This document shows, one piece after another, positions 35,413-43,558 of a stretch of 64,000 nt of DNA. The DNA comes from Treponema sp. (GTDB taxonomy: Bacteria; Spirochaetota; Spirochaetia; Treponematales; Treponemataceae): contig JAFUFU010000051.1 of assembly GCA_017469785.1 (NCBI GenBank), positions 1 to 64,000 of the forward strand, given 5' to 3'. Both the position numbers and the translations under genes were made by a program. Numbering within the stretch: the stretch's first letter is position 1; each line of letters begins with the position of its first letter. The notes beneath the pieces were generated by a model. The model had not been told where the DNA came from. It did not search any database and worked only from the letters and a program-made list of their open reading frames with translations.

Positions 35413-38400
35413 TTAGAACACGTTGACACGCAGGCCGAATGAAATCTGAGGAACGATACTCTTGACATCTTCCTCAGAATTAACGTCGGTCGGAATGAAC
35501 CAAAGCTGACCTTCGGTGTAGAATGCAATCGTGCGGAACATTTTCTGCCTAGAGAATGTGACGCGCGGGAATTCAAGCTGGAAGAGACCTGCAGAAAGAA
35601 TCTGAGGCTTGCCGGAGCCAGACTGGTCGAATCGGGAGAAGTTTGCGCCGACAGCGACATTAAGGCTCAACCATTCCCAATCTGGGCCAAAGTAGTAGCG
35701 GAAAGGCAGATAGTACACGTTTGCAAGCAGCTTCATGCCGAAAATATTGCTTCCGCCGTAACGAAGGCTTGATTTATCGAACAGGTTTCGCTGCTGCTGG
35801 GTGAACTGACCCCACTGAACCTGAAGCTTAACATTGTCATCAAAGAAGGTAAGACCGGCACCCACATTAAACAATGTTGCGCCCCAGAACTGCCAGTCGA
35901 AATACAGTCCCTGAATGAATCCAGGAATCTCGTAGGCCGCCTTGTCGCCTTTACGAAGGGCAAGAGTAAGACTCTTGAGGGCAACGTCATCTTTTGCAAG
36001 GCCAGAGAATTCAAGTTCCTGATTGTAGTGACCGCCTGCTCCCGGAGAAATGAGTTTGATGGTTGGCTTGGTGCTGTCAACCTGAACGATACATCGCGTT
36101 ACGGCGTGCTCACCGTTCTTCATGGTCGCACGGACAAGCAGGAAGTGGTATCCTTCGGCGATGTCTTCGTTTTCGACGCGGTAACGCCATTTTCCAGAAG
36201 AAGAGACTTTTGAGAAAGTCTTGCCGTTGTTGAATGAAATCTCTACCATGCTGACGTTTTTACCGGCCAGAGACTCTTTCAATTCTTTTGGCGCGCCCTT
36301 CGCATTTGCACGGACAACCTCTTCTTCATCGTAAGAATATCCGGCATTTCCGATTATGTAAGGTCGGTCAATGGCAAAATCACCGTAAGTGAAATTGTCG
36401 ATTGTAATCCATGGACCGACAGAAGCGTAATTGAGATACTGCTGGTTTGAAACAATCTTTGTCTCGTCAGAAAGCGTCGCCTCAACACGGATTTTGTGCT
36501 GGCCGTCGCTTATCATCGCCTGGTTAAGGGTGAATTTGAAGTATCCGCTCTCTGAAAGTTCTGTGGCCGATACTTCCTGATCATCCACATAAAGAACCAG
36601 AGACGTTATCGGAGACTCGCTCACCGCCGTTCCGTAGATATTGAACACCCCCTGCACGTATTCGCCATTCAGCGGATACAAAAGGTCAACCTTCGCTTTT
36701 GAGGCTTTTTTGTTGAGCTGAATGTTTCGGCTTACGCGGGTGATGTTCTCAGCGGCATCAACACCAGTCAGCTCGATATTGTAGAAGCCGTCATCAAGAT
36801 TTGACAAATCCATTGCCTGCGTGATGATTTCATCAGGAGTGAGATCAGTGCGGGCAAGCTTTGAGCTGACGGTTTTTCCCTCAAGAGAACGAATCGTAAC
36901 ATAGAGTTTTGTAAGCTCGATGTTGTCAACCGTCTGTCCAGAAAGGAACATCATGCCGGTTGTCTTTGAATCGTCCAGCGGGAGCATCAGGTCAATCTGT
37001 GGAGCCGTATTATCAATATTGATAAGTGAAGAATAGAGACCTTCAATATCGTACCAGTCAACGACCTTCATGAACACGACATGCGTTCCGTCCTCAATAA
37101 CCCGCGTATCGAATTCATAGCTCCAGTTGCACTGTGTCATCTCATGGCCGTAATTTCCGACAGCCTCATTGTAAGAATTTCCGTTATCAAGAGAAACATA
37201 GACAGCCTTGATACCGTTCTTATCACTTGCCACGCCAGTCATCTTGATTGTCTGGCGCACAGTTTCATTGATTGGCGGCGTAAGGACGGCACCTTTCGGC
37301 TCTTCCAGAGAAATTCGGAAATTGCGGGTGAATTCAGGGCCTCGAACTCCGTTGATATCTTCCGCATAAACAGTGATTGAGTGTTCATTATCCGTGAAGT
37401 CAGTGAGTTTTTTAGGAATAATGAAATTTGTGCCAATCTGCTCCAACGGCTCATAAGAACCATTGTCGAATTTGTAGAAAATTCGCGGACCTGCGATGAC
37501 ATTACCCAAATCATCTTTTTTTACACCATCATCATCATAGATAACGCCGGAGAATTCAAAATCCCGGGTAAGAACGGCGTTCTCTTCAGGAACATGGACT
37601 TCGGCAATCGGGAAATCACTTACGTTGTCGATGATGAATTCCCATTGCTTGACCTCTGTTTCATTTCCGATTGCGTCAATAAACTTGAATGCCATCAAAT
37701 CGTCAATCGGTTTATCCGTCGTTCCCACATGAGTCGTAATCATAGAAGAAAGAGGAATATCCTGAGCGACAGGCGAAGAACCGCGCTTTACAGGAGCAAA
37801 ATACTGAACTTTATCGAGGCGGCCCGCATCTTTTACCATAAATGCGATCAGATTTTCGCCGTTTACGATGTCATTTGCGCCAGGAAGTATGACTTCGACC
37901 TCAGGAGCCACAGTATCTTTGTTAATCGCAATTGATTTTACATTTGTTTTACCAGTTGAATCAGTTGCCCGCACATCGATTCCGACCAGACCGTCCTCAA
38001 GATTCGAGACGTTTACATTCGCACTGTACTGGCCGCCGCTTCCGGTCATTGTAATCCAAGACTCGCCGTTATCGAGAGAATATTCCACACGGGAAATGCC
38101 GTTTGCGTCAGAAGCCTTTACCGTAAGCTGAGTTTTTGTCTGAACCCAAGACTGATTTGCGGGAGCCGTGATTTCCACTTCCGGAGCGGCACTGTCGAGA
38201 ACAATGCTTACAGGAGCAGACGAATATGAGCGGCCGCTTCCGTCCCGGGCAGAGACAGATACATTCTTGTAAGTGCCATCTTTTTCACCGACAATCTCAA
38301 AACCTTTCCCGTTGTTTGTAACCGTGAATGCGCCGTTTGAGACACTTGGTGTAACAGGAAGGGCAATGTTTGCGTATCCCGTAAATGGAGCATTTGCCTG

Positions 38401-40611
38401 AATGACATATGCGCCCAAAAGCGGATCAAAAACAGCATTGTCATCAGGAAGCCAGTGGATTTCATTCTGCTTCCAGGTGCTTTTTTTGTCAGGGAAGGGG
38501 CGGACCACGCAGAAAGTGACTTTGCAGCTTCCGCGGGCAATTTTTCCGGCCGTTGCCGTAACCGTAAGCGTTGTTATGCGCGACGGAAGATTTGCCAATT
38601 TGACTTCATAATGTCCGTTGATGAATTCAGCCTTTCCTGTCTGAGTAACATCGCCACCGACTTCGTTGTCGCCTTCGATTAAATACTGGACAGAAACAGA
38701 TTTTTCTTCGGTCTCCACATTGAAAACGGCAACGACAGGACTGTTTGGCCCGAATGGAACAGGAACAGTCATTCCGCCCTTATATTCTTCGTTATTGATG
38801 CTGACGATGGAAACCTTTACGCCGGAATCATCCTCACCCTCAATGATTTTTTCTGAGAGAGGAGCGTCCAGCAAATCTTCATGGATATAAGAGAGGTCTT
38901 TTAAATCAACGAATGATTTTTTTTCTGTTGTTCGCCCGTAAACATCTTTTGCGATAACCGTAATCTGCGTGAGTCCCCACGGCACCGATGCAAGAGGAAC
39001 CCGCACGATAAGGCTGCGCTCCGGAGATTTTGTTGCAGACTCCTGCGATGCTACGATTTCATCCTTACCGCTTTCGATGATGTATGAATATGACGCAATT
39101 CCGCTGGGGGAAGACACATCGACCTCATAGACAGGATTCGATTCGGGATGCACGAGCATTCCGTTTACGAGAGCCGTACCGTTGATTTTTGCGCTTCCAA
39201 ACACAGGTTTTTCACCCATCGCGGTGAATGTTGTTGAGACAGGGTCTCCATTTACACCGTGAATGTCAGTCGCAGACACAGTGATTCTGTGAGAGCCAGC
39301 GGAAAGTGATTTTGCATCAAGCTCCACGCTGAAAACGCCGTCGGTCTCAATACGCTGGGTTCCGGTGCCGTCAACAGAATACTCGATTGATGCGACAGCG
39401 TCGTCATCGCGGGCAATACCGCGGAGAACATAAGTGTCGTTTTCAGCGGAAAGGGCCGAGCCATTCTGCGGATTCTGTATGGCAACCACAGGCTTGTCCA
39501 GTTCCTGATTGAGCATGATTTCTTTTGCTATGGTTACAACGTTGCCAGCTGTATCTACGGCGGTCACGAGGAACTTTGTGCTCTTTTTCAGATTTCGCGT
39601 ATCAATTTCTTTTGACCAGTAGGGATTACCCGGAACGAGTTCGAAATTACCGCGCTGACCTTCAAATTCCCATGAAAGAGACTGCAGGCCGACCTTATCC
39701 TTTGCAAAACCTGCTACAGTGAAGATACCGTTTTGAAGCTCGCCGTCACGAGGATACACGATGCTCACATCTGGTTTTGTGTTATCAATGAAGTAAAGAT
39801 ATGAAGAGATTCCGACTGAACCCATTTTATCCGTAGCCTTGAACCACATGATTGCAGGACCGTCTTTCAAAGTGCGGGTATCAATTGGAATTTCAAAAGT
39901 AGTCTCGTTTGTTTTTTTGTCCGTTGAGATTTTTGATTCGATATATGACTCGCCGTTATCCAGAGAATAGTAAAGGGATTTGATTCCGTTTCCATCGCTG
40001 GATTTTCCCTCAATCTTGATTTTTCCGGAAACAAGTTCTCCGAGAGCATGGTTTGTAACCTGAGTAATCGGCTTACGGCGGTCAAGGTTCCATGTGACGA
40101 AAGCCTTTTTCTTGGGCTTATCCTGAGAAGACAGACCGTTGATATCAACGCCCCACACCTCGATTGTATGAGGGCCTTCTTCCAGATTGTTTGTGTCGAG
40201 ATAATACGACCAGAATTCCTTACCTTCTGCTTTAACCGGTTCGCCGCCGTCAAGGATGAGCCAGACTTCTGAAACGCTGTCATCATCGACACAGGTTCCG
40301 ACAATGTTCAGGTTGCCCGGAACGCGCATTTCCGGTGCCGGATTCGTGACACCTGAAATCGCATAATCTGAATCTGGATCGATGTAAAGGTTGTAGGGGC
40401 CAGCTATCTGGGTATTGCCACCCTTATCCTTTGCTTCCGCATAGATGTTATACTTGCCTTCAGGTTTTTCATTTATATCGAATGTCTCCTGCCAGCTGTC
40501 CATTTCCTCGACATCCCTATACGTGACATCTCTCTTTCCCATTGCCGAGACGGAAATAGCGCTCGCCATGAGACAAATCAAAAACCCGATTTTTCTCCGA
40601 CCTTTCTGCAT
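35413..40611 (-). CDS. Ig-like repeat protein with C-terminal outer-membrane barrel (1732 aa)
   Basis: ATG at 40611 with AGGAAAAAGTA upstream. MQKGRRKIGFLICLMASAISVSA is a signal peptide. About 14-15 Ig-like domains follow, with recurring YSLDNGESYI, IDTRTLKDGP, KATDKMGS, IDNTKPDVSIVYP and similar joints, up to about residue 1540. The final 170 residues (from IPGFIQGLYFDWQFWGATLF) look like an amphipathic barrel and end QISFGLRVNVF with the C-terminal phenylalanine recognised by BamA. The order signal - rod - barrel suggests an autotransporter-like protein that anchors or exports a rod, perhaps partner of the giant lipoprotein downstream. It is not a named family I recognise; transport mechanism is inference. 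Confidence 0.78.
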   Translation of the reverse strand: MQKGRRKIGFLICLMASAISVSAMGKRDVTYRDVEEMDSWQETFDINEKPEGKYNIYAEAKDKGGNTQIAGPYNLYIDPDSDYAISGVTNPAPEMRVPGNLNIVGTCVDDDSVSEVWLILDGGEPVKAEGKEFWSYYLDTNNLEEGPHTIEVWGVDINGLSSQDKPKKKAFVTWNLDRRKPITQVTNHALGELVSGKIKIEGKSSDGNGIKSLYYSLDNGESYIESKISTDKKTNETTFEIPIDTRTLKDGPAIMWFKATDKMGSVGISSYLYFIDNTKPDVSIVYPRDGELQNGIFTVAGFAKDKVGLQSLSWEFEGQRGNFELVPGNPYWSKEIDTRNLKKSTKFLVTAVDTAGNVVTIAKEIMLNQELDKPVVAIQNPQNGSALSAENDTYVLRGIARDDDAVASIEYSVDGTGTQRIETDGVFSVELDAKSLSAGSHRITVSATDIHGVNGDPVSTTFTAMGEKPVFGSAKINGTALVNGMLVHPESNPVYEVDVSSPSGIASYSYIIESGKDEIVASQESATKSPERSLIVRVPLASVPWGLTQITVIAKDVYGRTTEKKSFVDLKDLSYIHEDLLDAPLSEKIIEGEDDSGVKVSIVSINNEEYKGGMTVPVPFGPNSPVVAVFNVETEEKSVSVQYLIEGDNEVGGDVTQTGKAEFINGHYEVKLANLPSRITTLTVTATAGKIARGSCKVTFCVVRPFPDKKSTWKQNEIHWLPDDNAVFDPLLGAYVIQANAPFTGYANIALPVTPSVSNGAFTVTNNGKGFEIVGEKDGTYKNVSVSARDGSGRSYSSAPVSIVLDSAAPEVEITAPANQSWVQTKTQLTVKASDANGISRVEYSLDNGESWITMTGSGGQYSANVNVSNLEDGLVGIDVRATDSTGKTNVKSIAINKDTVAPEVEVILPGANDIVNGENLIAFMVKDAGRLDKVQYFAPVKRGSSPVAQDIPLSSMITTHVGTTDKPIDDLMAFKFIDAIGNETEVKQWEFIIDNVSDFPIAEVHVPEENAVLTRDFEFSGVIYDDDGVKKDDLGNVIAGPRIFYKFDNGSYEPLEQIGTNFIIPKKLTDFTDNEHSITVYAEDINGVRGPEFTRNFRISLEEPKGAVLTPPINETVRQTIKMTGVASDKNGIKAVYVSLDNGNSYNEAVGNYGHEMTQCNWSYEFDTRVIEDGTHVVFMKVVDWYDIEGLYSSLINIDNTAPQIDLMLPLDDSKTTGMMFLSGQTVDNIELTKLYVTIRSLEGKTVSSKLARTDLTPDEIITQAMDLSNLDDGFYNIELTGVDAAENITRVSRNIQLNKKASKAKVDLLYPLNGEYVQGVFNIYGTAVSESPITSLVLYVDDQEVSATELSESGYFKFTLNQAMISDGQHKIRVEATLSDETKIVSNQQYLNYASVGPWITIDNFTYGDFAIDRPYIIGNAGYSYDEEEVVRANAKGAPKELKESLAGKNVSMVEISFNNGKTFSKVSSSGKWRYRVENEDIAEGYHFLLVRATMKNGEHAVTRCIVQVDSTKPTIKLISPGAGGHYNQELEFSGLAKDDVALKSLTLALRKGDKAAYEIPGFIQGLYFDWQFWGATLFNVGAGLTFFDDNVKLQVQWGQFTQQQRNLFDKSSLRYGGSNIFGMKLLANVYYLPFRYYFGPDWEWLSLNVAVGANFSRFDQSGSGKPQILSAGLFQLEFPRVTFSRQKMFRTIAFYTEGQLWFIPTDVNSEEDVKSIVPQISFGLRVNVF

Positions 40612-40763
40612 TACTTTTTCCTATACTTTTTTAGTTACTCTTATGATAGAACAACTGAAAAACAAAATCAAATTTTATTGCTTTTTTTTTTGATTTTTTT
40701 ACAGTTTCCCATTAAAATTTCGGAATAAACGCCAATTTTCTTAAGGTTGAGGAGAAGATTATT

Positions 40764-41504
40764 ATGGATGAGCAGATTGAAAAGCTTCAAAAAATGATTG
40801 ACGAATCTAACAGAATCGTCTTTTTCGGCGGCGCGGGAGTCTCAACTGAGAGCGGAATCCCGGATTTCAGGAGCCAGGACGGCCTTTACCAGCAGGAATG
40901 GAAGTACCCGCCGGAGACGATTATTTCCCGCTCCTTCTTCGACGCAAACCCACAGGAATTCTACCGATTCTATAGAAAGAAACTGATTATAAAAGACGTG
41001 CAGCCCAATATCACCCACAAAAAGCTGGCGGAACTTGAGGCAGCCGGCAAGTTGAGCGCGGTGGTCACCCAGAACATAGACGGTCTGCACCAGATGGCGG
41101 GCAGCAAGGTTGTCTGGGAATTGCACGGAAGCACACTGCGAAATTTCTGCATGAAGTGCGGCAAATCCTACGACATCGACTTTATCGCCGCCAGCGAAAA
41201 TTCGCCGGACAAGTTGCCCCGCTGTGAGTGCGGCGGCCTTGTAAAGCCGGATGTTGTCCTCTACGAAGAAGGCCTTGACGACAAAGTGATTAACGGAGCC
41301 GTAGACGCCATCGCCAGCGCGGACATGCTGATTATCGGCGGCACTTCCCTGGTGGTCTATCCTGCGGCGGGCTTAATCCGCTATTTTAGGGGCAAGCACC
41401 TCGTGCTGATTAACAAGAGCGAGACTCAGGCAGACGCAAACGCAGATTTGGTGATTCACGACTCGCTGGGAAAGGTGTTTGGAGAGTTGAAAGTAGAGAG
41501 TTGA
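40764..41504 (+). CDS. cobB: NAD-dependent protein deacetylase (sirtuin)
   Basis: 246 residues, normal for a class III/U bacterial sirtuin removing acetyl groups from lysines with NAD. GGAGVSTESGIPDFRS binds NAD, TQNIDGLH at 102-109 and catalytic His121 (LHGS) are present, and the zinc site is Cys129, Cys132, Cys154, Cys156. GGAG precedes the ATG. The C-terminal GELKVES and stop codon are encoded by a GAAAGTT-type heptad repeat. It is a single gene between the Ig-barrel gene and a broken four-helix-bundle gene. Confidence 0.95.
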   Translation: MDEQIEKLQKMIDESNRIVFFGGAGVSTESGIPDFRSQDGLYQQEWKYPPETIISRSFFDANPQEFYRFYRKKLIIKDVQPNITHKKLAELEAAGKLSAVVTQNIDGLHQMAGSKVVWELHGSTLRNFCMKCGKSYDIDFIAASENSPDKLPRCECGGLVKPDVVLYEEGLDDKVINGAVDAIASADMLIIGGTSLVVYPAAGLIRYFRGKHLVLINKSETQADANADLVIHDSLGKVFGELKVES

Positions 41505-41628
41505 AAGTGGAAAGTGGAAAGTTGGAAGATGAAAGTTAAAAATTGGGACGAGCAAGCGAAGCGAGCAATGTCCCGAGCCTAACTTTCATCTTTCCGTTTT
41601 CAGTTTTCCGTTTCCTCGTAGGGTTTTT
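41486..41628. repeat. purine-rich heptad repeat cluster around cobB and IVP stop codons
   Basis: From 41486 the plus strand runs GAGTTGAAAGTAGAGAGTTG with several more GAAAGTN units up to about 41540; from 41628 down to 41586 the minus strand runs the same kind of units. Between them a GGGAC/GTCCC hairpin (41545-41574) carries GCGAAGC at 41556-41562. Convergent genes thus end in the two halves of one inverted array. Confidence 0.7.
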
Positions 41629-41957
41629 ATCGAAGCTACTAGCATTGCTATTATTTCTTTTAAATCTTTGTTCAGGGCTTCAACTTGATTTTCTTTTATT
41701 AAATCGGATTTTACCATGATTTCTAGCCAATACTACGTCTCATCGGCTTCTTTTAGAGCTATGTTCAGCTTACTGATAAAATCAGCTTTGCTCTGGGCAT
41801 TTTTGCTTTCCCGGACATTTGCCACTATACTTGTTCCAGACCGAAGGATTTGCTTTGAAAGAACATATTCTTTCTTTTCATCACAGAGATATTTATAAAA
41901 TTTTACGATTCTCACCGCAAAATCAACAGTCTTTTCCGCAATGACACTATCCTTCAT
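41586..41957 (-). pseudogene. four-helix-bundle (23S rRNA IVS-type) protein with internal amber stop
   Basis: A 124-codon frame from the ATG at 41957 (GGAGAG upstream) encodes a four helix bundle protein of the family first seen in 23S rRNA intervening sequences: VDFAVRIVKFYKYL, LSKQILRSGTSIVANVRE and KADFISKLNIALKEADET, then a TAG (41733-41735), then YWLEIMVKSDLIKE continuing in the same frame to TGA at 41586. Only one base would have to change to restore the gene. There is no rRNA here; these genes are commonly free-standing. The end is written by the heptad repeat. Function is unknown. Confidence 0.85.
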
Positions 41958-41964
41958 TTTTTCT

Positions 41965-42008
41965 CTCCATTTTTCAGCTTTTACTTTTTACTTTTTAGTT
42001 TTCAGCTT
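41965..42008. repeat. heptad repeat at the methyltransferase stop codon
   Basis: On the minus strand CAGCTGAAAGCTGAAAAC runs into the stop TAA (41995-41997) and on through AAAAGTAAAAAGTAAAAGC. The pyrimidine strand closely matches the signal-peptide coding region at 62715-62757. Confidence 0.7.
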
Positions 42009-43233
42009 TCAGCTGATTCGCGAGCGTTTGAGATAAACCTAACTTTGTCATTAATTGATTTTTAAAGCCGTTTTTTTTCTTTCCTGTTCGTACTGCGCGA
42101 ATCAAAAGATTTTTTGGCGTCGCACTTTCTTCTATAAATTCCAGGATTTGCACGCGGTAGCCCTTGCTTTCAAGAAGCTCTGCCCGGATTGCGTCGGTGG
42201 CAAGGGCGGCGAAGCGTTCTTTTATGAGTCCGTATTTCAATAGCGGCGCGAAGGGTGAATCTGGCGGAAAATTTTTCGTCGAAAGCTGGGAATTGATTTC
42301 GTGCTGGCAGCAGGGAACGGAGAGAATGGCCTTTGCCTTGTGGCGGATGGCGTAGTCCAGGGCGTAATCGGTGGCGGTGTCGCAGGCGTGGAGGGTCACG
42401 ATGATGTCGGGCTGCTTTTCCTCGCCGAAGGAAGCGATGTCCCCCACCGCAAAAGAAAGATTTTTAAGAGCGAGTTTTTGAGCCAGAGTGCTGCAATAGT
42501 CTATCACGTCTTTTTTAAGGTCGAGGCCGAAAATAGCGCTCGGGATTTTTTTGACCTCGCTGAGATAGTGCTGCACGGCGAAGGTGAGGTAAGACTTTCC
42601 AGAGCCGAAATCCACGATGCTGAGGGGATTTTTTTCGGAGACAGGGGAATTTTCGCTTTGGCGGACTTTCATTACATCATCAAGGATGTCGTCCAGCATT
42701 TCAAGGAAGCGGTTAATCTGACGGAACTTGTCATATTTTGCCTTTACGACCTTGCCCTCCGCCGTCATAATGCCTAAATGCACAAGGAAAGGAACCGGCA
42801 CGCCCTCCTGCAAAAGATAATTCTTGCTTTTCCGGTCTGGACTTCCACCTCCCCCACTCACAGGAGACTTTTCCGCAGAAACATTTTTAATCTGTGTAAA
42901 TCTGTGTAAATCTGTGGATTCTTTAATCGCTTTGCGAAGCTCGGTCACTTTGCCTTTTTTGTTGGCGAGAATCGTGATTTCTTCGCTTTCGGTACGCTGG
43001 ACACAGTTTTTGAAGGTAGTGCCGGCGTGAGTGCCGATAAATTCTTTTAGCTCGGCCTCGCTCATTTTTTTGTGGAAGACCTGAGTTTCCGTGTAAAGCT
43101 CGGCGAAGTAATTCTCGTTTTTAGCGGCAGAAAGTGAGCCGGTGAGCAGCTTGATTTTAACGCGGGTATATTCCGCCCCGAGGATTTCCGAGATGTTTTT
43201 AATCGGTTTTGAAAATGTAACAGATAAAATCAT
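41995..43233 (-). CDS. SAM-dependent methyltransferase of the Methyltransf_32 (CCxH) type
   Basis: 412 residues from the ATG at 43233 with AAGGA upstream; the frame before it is repeat DNA. The SAM-binding fold begins VDFGSGKSYLTFAV (207-220), with GLDLKKDVIDYC, LHACDTATDYAL and VPCCQHE (Cys308-Cys309, His311), characteristic of the Methyltransf_32 family, whose substrates are thought to include RNA. Two low-complexity linkers interrupt the N-terminal half: residues 104-118 are encoded by an AATCTGTGTAA-type repeat (42883-42921), followed by SPVSGGGGSPD, and another SENSPVSEKNP lies at 193-203. The C terminus NQLKAEN and stop come from the heptad repeat. No operon partner. Confidence 0.8.
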   Translation of the reverse strand: MILSVTFSKPIKNISEILGAEYTRVKIKLLTGSLSAAKNENYFAELYTETQVFHKKMSEAELKEFIGTHAGTTFKNCVQRTESEEITILANKKGKVTELRKAIKESTDLHRFTQIKNVSAEKSPVSGGGGSPDRKSKNYLLQEGVPVPFLVHLGIMTAEGKVVKAKYDKFRQINRFLEMLDDILDDVMKVRQSENSPVSEKNPLSIVDFGSGKSYLTFAVQHYLSEVKKIPSAIFGLDLKKDVIDYCSTLAQKLALKNLSFAVGDIASFGEEKQPDIIVTLHACDTATDYALDYAIRHKAKAILSVPCCQHEINSQLSTKNFPPDSPFAPLLKYGLIKERFAALATDAIRAELLESKGYRVQILEFIEESATPKNLLIRAVRTGKKKNGFKNQLMTKLGLSQTLANQLKAEN

Positions 43234-43248
43234 AGTTTTCCTTTTTAA

Positions 43249-43330
43249 ATTCCTCACAGAGGGCACGGAGGACACAGAGAGAAACACCGTATGACGAATT
43301 CTCCGTGAACTCTTAAGCTCTGTGAGGAAT
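43249..43330. repeat. CTCTGTGAGGAAT inverted repeat element
   Basis: ATTCCTCACAGAG (43249-43261) and CTCTGTGAGGAAT (43318-43330) are perfect 13-bp arms around CACGGAGGACACAGAGAG and CTCCGTGAACTC. Related to 19517-19723. Confidence 0.7.
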
Positions 43331-43380
43331 TTTCTTCCTGCTCGAAGCTCGGGAGCCCCCTCTACTTTGCTTAGCTTGAA

Positions 43381-43480
43381 GCGCAAGGGATTGTAGGGGC
43401 GCGAAGCGTTGCGGAACGAAGTGTAGCAATGTAGCGTTAGCGGAACCCCGAAAAGCCCGACGGCGTAGCCGGTGCGCCCG
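43381..43480. repeat. GC-rich dispersed repeat, copy C
   Basis: GGGATTGTAGGGGCGCGAAG, then GCAATGTAGCG, AGCGGAACCCC and a GACGGCGTAGCCGGTGC hairpin parallel copies A and B. GCGAAGC at 43401-43407. It ends directly at the first ParB half-site. Confidence 0.65.
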
Positions 43481-43515
43481 TGAAACAATAAAAAAATGTT
43501 TCACAAATGTTTCAC
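43480..43515 (+). promoter_or_regulatory. ParB (parS) half-sites in the parAB promoter region
   Basis: GTGAAACA (43480-43487), TGTTTCAC (43497-43504) and TGTTTCAC (43508-43515). The canonical parS is TGTTTCACGTGAAACA; here its exact halves occur in everted order plus a direct repeat with 11-bp spacing. Position 44-79 bp before parA suits autoregulation by ParB. Confidence 0.6.
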
Positions 43516-43558
43516 AAGCCCTATATATTTTAATAAAAAAATACGATAATATAAATAT

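Noticed and set aside
41733..41735. General recoding of TAG as a sense codon
   Set aside because: parB and other genes end normally and no intact conserved gene in the window contains an internal TAG.
41586..41957. 23S rRNA intervening sequence, implying an rRNA operon
   Set aside because: The four-helix-bundle gene is present but no rRNA sequence surrounds it; such genes often stand alone.
16202..43330. CRISPR array from the dispersed repeats
   Set aside because: Repeats are scattered and not regularly spaced with spacers; no cas genes are present.
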